Position numbers and translations under genes: made by a program. A stretch of 64,000 nt of DNA from Chersky-840 sp963848335 (lineage in GTDB: Bacteria > Actinomycetota > Acidimicrobiia > Acidimicrobiales > UBA8190): assembly GCA_963848335.1 (NCBI GenBank), contig CAWKDD010000003.1, forward strand, positions 310,001-374,000. Direction: 5' to 3'. Each line of letters opens with the position of its first letter. Within the stretch, counting starts at the first letter, position 1. Below, in pieces: positions 61,269 through 64,000 of the stretch. Below the pieces are notes generated by a model that was not told the DNA's origin, did not search any database, and saw only the letters and a program-made list of their open reading frames with translations.

Positions 61269-62704
61269 GCGGCCACCGGCGGTCGGCGCGCCTCCCAGGG
61301 CACCACCTGTTCGAGTTGGGAGGCCACACGGATCAGGACGTCCTCGCGCCCGTAGCGCGCCACCAGCTGCACCCCGATCGGGAGCCCCTGGGCGCCGACG
61401 TGCAGGGGGAGGGAGATCGCCGGCTGTCCGGTGACGTTGAACGCCGGTGTGAAAGGGACGACCTCGGCGGCTCGGAACAGCCCGTGCAGGGGGTTGTCGG
61501 GCGGTGAGTCGAACTCGCCCAGCAACGGCGGGGGTTCGGCGATGGTCGGCGTGAGGAGGAGGTCGAAGCCGCCTTCGTACCACTGCGCCACGTCTCGGGA
61601 GATGCGCTGCAGCTTCTGGCGCGCGTCGAGGAAGTCCGACGCGCTGGCGGCGCGGCCCGCGTCGGCGAGCGCCCAGGTGAGGGGTTCGACGTCGTCCTCG
61701 GTGAGGGGGCGGCCCAGGTTCTGGGGCCAGTGGTGGTCGACGTCGTACGCGGTGCCGGCCGACCACACCAGGAGGAAGGCCTCGATGAACTCCGGAGCGT
61801 CGAGCGCCGACACGTGGGCCGGCTCCACGACATGGCCGAGCGACTCCAAGACGGCGGCGGCGGCCTCGGCGGCGGCGACGCAGTCGGGGTGCGTGGCCAC
61901 GGTCCCGCCGAAGGCGGTGGTCTGCATCCCGATGTGCAGGCGACCGGGATCGGCGCCGACCTCTTCTCCGTAGGGGCGGACCTGGGGCGGTGCCGCGTAG
62001 GGGTCTCCGGGAGCGGGTCCGGCCACGGCGTCGAGCACCGCCGCGGTGTCGCGCACGGTCCGGGTCACCGCCAGCTCGCACACCAGGCCACCCATGACGT
62101 CGCCCCATTCGGGCCCCAGGGGCACGCGTGCCCGCGACGGCTTGAGTCCCACCAGGCCGCACTCGCTGGCGGGGATGCGGATGGACCCTCCCCCGTCGTT
62201 GGCGTGACCGAGGGGCACCATGCCCGACGCCACGGCCGCGGCCGAGCCCCCGCTCGAGCCGCCGGTGGAGCGGGCCGTGTCCCAGGGGTTGCGGCTCGCT
62301 CCGTATGCGGCCGGCTCGGTGGTGGGGAGGATGCCGAGCTCCGGGGTGTTGGTCCGTCCCACCACCACCAACCCCGCAGCGCGAAATCGTCGGGCCAGCT
62401 CCTGGTCGCGGCGGGCCACGAAGCGAGCCGACTTGAGGGCGTGGATGCCCTCGTGGATCTCCTCGCCGGCCATCGTGCACAGGAGGTCCTTGAGCACGAT
62501 GGGCACACCACGCAGAGGCCCGTCGGGAAGCTCCCCGGCCGATTCGCGTCGTGCCTCGTCGAAACGGGTGCGGATGACCGCGTTGAGCTCGGGGTTGAGC
62601 TTCTCGATGCGGCCGATGGCGTCGTCGACGAGCTCGGCCGCAGAGGCGGTGCCGTCCCGGACCAGCTCCGCCAGAGCACAGGCATCGAGGAAAGGTCGGG
62701 GCAT
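61259..62704 (-). CDS. Amidase signature family protein (second)
   Basis: 481 residues. Catalytic residues K72 (VLKDL), the GGSSGGSAAA loop around 148-157 and the nucleophile Ser174 (DGGGSIRIP) are intact. It is longer than the 50.5-kb amidase and not a close duplicate. ATG 62704 has TAGGTT (plus-strand 62711-62716) 6 nt upstream. Substrate unknown. Confidence 0.92.
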   Translation of the reverse strand: MPRPFLDACALAELVRDGTASAAELVDDAIGRIEKLNPELNAVIRTRFDEARRESAGELPDGPLRGVPIVLKDLLCTMAGEEIHEGIHALKSARFVARRDQELARRFRAAGLVVVGRTNTPELGILPTTEPAAYGASRNPWDTARSTGGSSGGSAAAVASGMVPLGHANDGGGSIRIPASECGLVGLKPSRARVPLGPEWGDVMGGLVCELAVTRTVRDTAAVLDAVAGPAPGDPYAAPPQVRPYGEEVGADPGRLHIGMQTTAFGGTVATHPDCVAAAEAAAAVLESLGHVVEPAHVSALDAPEFIEAFLLVWSAGTAYDVDHHWPQNLGRPLTEDDVEPLTWALADAGRAASASDFLDARQKLQRISRDVAQWYEGGFDLLLTPTIAEPPPLLGEFDSPPDNPLHGLFRAAEVVPFTPAFNVTGQPAISLPLHVGAQGLPIGVQLVARYGREDVLIRVASQLEQVVPWEARRPPVAAHQ

Positions 62705-62868
62705 GGCGCCAACCTATCGGGGGGCGCGCCGGGCCGCCGGGACGGTCCCGGGACGACGACGGGGCCGGGGGGCCGAGCCCGTCCGCACATGTCGACGAAA
62801 GGACGCACATCGGTGGACGTAGGGTGAGACCGTGCCCCATGACGGTGTCGACCCGGTGACCCGCGAGC

Positions 62869-63714
62869 GTGATGCCGGCCGCGTTCTTCGGGCATGGAAG
62901 TCCCATGAACGCGCTCGAGCACAACCGCTACACCGAGACGTGGCGCGCCTTCGGCGAGCGCATCCCGCGGCCCCGGGCGATCCTCGTCGTGTCGGCGCAC
63001 TGGTACATCAACGCCTCGGCGGTCACGGCCATGGCCCGGCCCCGCACCATCCACGATTTCTACGGGTTCCCCGACGAGCTCTTCGCCGTGAGGTACCCCG
63101 CCTCGGGCGACCCCGCGCTGGCGCAACAGGTCGTCGAGCTCGCTCACCCGCTGTGGGTGGGTCTCGACCACGACAGCTGGGGCATCGATCACGGCACGTG
63201 GTCGGTGCTGGTGCACGCCTTCCCCGACGCCGAGGTGCCCGTCGTGCAGCTGGCCATCAACGCGTCGAAGCCCTTGGCGTACCACTTCGAGCTCGGTGCC
63301 CGTCTGGCTCCGCTGCGCGAGGACGGCGTCCTCGTGGTCGGCAGCGGCAACGTGGTCCACAATCTGGGGCTCATGGACCCGCGACAGCCGGACTCGGGAA
63401 ACGACTGGGCGCGGCGCTTCGACGAGTCGGCACGGGACGCCATGGTGGGCGCGCCGGGGACGATCGTCGAAGCGGCCCGACACGAGGACTTCGGACTGGC
63501 GGTTCCCACTCCGGATCACTTCATCCCCCTGCTGTACCTGGCGGGGCTGGCCGACGCCGCCGGCGCCGGTGCCGAGGTCCTGGTCGACGGGTACGCCTAC
63601 GGGTCGCTGTCGATGACCTCCTACACCCTCGGCTTCGGCGCGGCCGTCGCTGACCCCGAGAGGCGCGGCGCACCCCCGCTCCCCGACGTGGCACCGGACT
63701 CCACGAATCTCTGA
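62869..63714 (+). CDS. DODA/LigB-type extradiol dioxygenase family protein (YgiD-like)
   Basis: 281 residues. The family's metal-site histidines are at H9 (FFGHGSPMNAL), H44 (VSAHWY) and H217 (TPDHFIPL), with IDHGTW as another conserved block. Related proteins open DOPA to betalamic acid or lack a known substrate. GTG 62869 immediately precedes an in-frame ATG. An in-frame stop just upstream fixes the N-terminus. TAGGGT near 62821-62826 may be its promoter. Confidence 0.9.
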   Translation: MMPAAFFGHGSPMNALEHNRYTETWRAFGERIPRPRAILVVSAHWYINASAVTAMARPRTIHDFYGFPDELFAVRYPASGDPALAQQVVELAHPLWVGLDHDSWGIDHGTWSVLVHAFPDAEVPVVQLAINASKPLAYHFELGARLAPLREDGVLVVGSGNVVHNLGLMDPRQPDSGNDWARRFDESARDAMVGAPGTIVEAARHEDFGLAVPTPDHFIPLLYLAGLADAAGAGAEVLVDGYAYGSLSMTSYTLGFGAAVADPERRGAPPLPDVAPDSTNL

Positions 63715-63766
63715 GCCCTCTCCGATCCCGTCACCAGTGCGCGCCCCGACCCGGTAAGGCACGAGC

Positions 63767-64000
63767 GTGGCCAAGATCGCGTTCGCAGGCGGCGGTGCCG
63801 GCGCGTGGACGCTGGCCGGCGCAGGCGTCCTCGGGCTGGTGCTCGCCACCGCCCTGGACGGCGCCGCGGCGGGCTCAGCGGCCTCCCAGGACTGGCCGCC
63901 GTTCGTGCTCGTATCGGGCCTGCTCCTGGTGGGTCTGACGGCCGACGAGAGCGGGCTCTTCGCGGCGACGGGCCGTGCCCTGGCCCGCGTGGCGGACAAC
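63767..64000 (+). CDS. SLC13/ArsB-NhaD family permease (5' part, cut by window edge)
   Basis: 78 codons are visible from GTG 63767 to the window end. Two hydrophobic segments (LAGAGVLGLVLATAL and PPFVLVSGLLLVGLTADE) followed by SGLFAATGRALARVA match the start of actinobacterial anion or arsenite permeases. TAAGGC lies 6 nt before the start. The rest is outside the window, so the substrate cannot be assessed. Confidence 0.65.
   Translation, partial: MAKIAFAGGGAGAWTLAGAGVLGLVLATALDGAAAGSAASQDWPPFVLVSGLLLVGLTADESGLFAATGRALARVADN

Noticed and set aside
62832..63653. Alternative plus-strand ORF over the dioxygenase gene
   Set aside because: It has a promoter-like TAGGGT just before its GTG, but its translation is Arg-rich with no domain, while the overlapping frame encodes a complete DODA-type protein.

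Overview
The window is very GC-rich and gene-dense, with GTG starts and 4-bp GTGA/ATGA overlaps everywhere. It looks like a chromosomal segment of an actinomycetote. The lineage markers are the two tiny ribosomal proteins bS22 and bL37, a WhiB regulator, an error-prone DnaE2 polymerase and an LLM-type flavin enzyme. A deep branch such as Acidimicrobiia is my best guess, but that is inference. Many genes have a TANNNT hexamer only 5-10 nt before the start codon and no Shine-Dalgarno sequence, so leaderless mRNAs seem common. I used this pattern, together with overlaps and visible ribosome binding sites, to choose starts.

Layout. 1-5 kb: 3' end of dnaE2, a pair of Cys-rich mini-proteins, a DoxX-Rieske fusion, tRNA-Gln and bS22. 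5-14 kb: housekeeping block on the minus strand (metG-tatD-RlpA-like-rsmA-ispE, and ychF-DUF192-rsmI), bL37 and GDPD. 14-19 kb: sugar kinase, aminopeptidase N, GDT1-type transporter, methyltransferase. 19.5-23 kb: a minus-strand operon of glycosyltransferase, methyltransferase and alpha/alpha-toroid protein. 23-31 kb: MgtE_N/CBS protein, two acyl-CoA dehydrogenases, a MarR-MFS pair, hydrolases, a small Cys protein and WhiB. 31-36 kb: large membrane proteins. 37-44.6 kb: a plus-strand run of LLM oxidoreductase, thiolase, FabH, nucleotidyltransferase, GH20, CDF transporter and acylphosphatase. 45-51 kb: bicupin, SRPBCC protein, secreted esterase, a PilB/GspE ATPase with a probable c-di-GMP-binding MshEN domain, and an amidase. 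51.8-54 kb: one-carbon folate genes. 54-55.6 kb: MaoC hydratase and a divergent MerR regulator sharing a textbook operator. 55.7-60.8 kb: flavin oxidoreductase, GT-C enzyme and acyltransferase-SGNH. 60.8-64 kb: TrmO, amidase, DODA-type dioxygenase and the start of an SLC13 permease.

How genes work together. metG-tatD-x-rsmA-ispE is the classic actinobacterial order, but the slot normally held by RpfB holds an RlpA-like protein without a lysozyme-like domain. LLM-thiolase-FabH-nucleotidyltransferase is tightly spaced and probably one acyl/lipid operon. The glycosyltransferase-methyltransferase-toroid triad, the GT-C proteins and the acyltransferase point to an uncharacterised surface glycan or glycolipid pathway.

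The strongest anomaly is a set of nine apparent frameshifts in seven genes. Every one is repaired by removing a single extra base, four lie in GG, GGG or CCC runs, and six of the seven genes act in the cell envelope. Assembly or sequencing error is the simplest explanation, but real decay or variation must be excluded.
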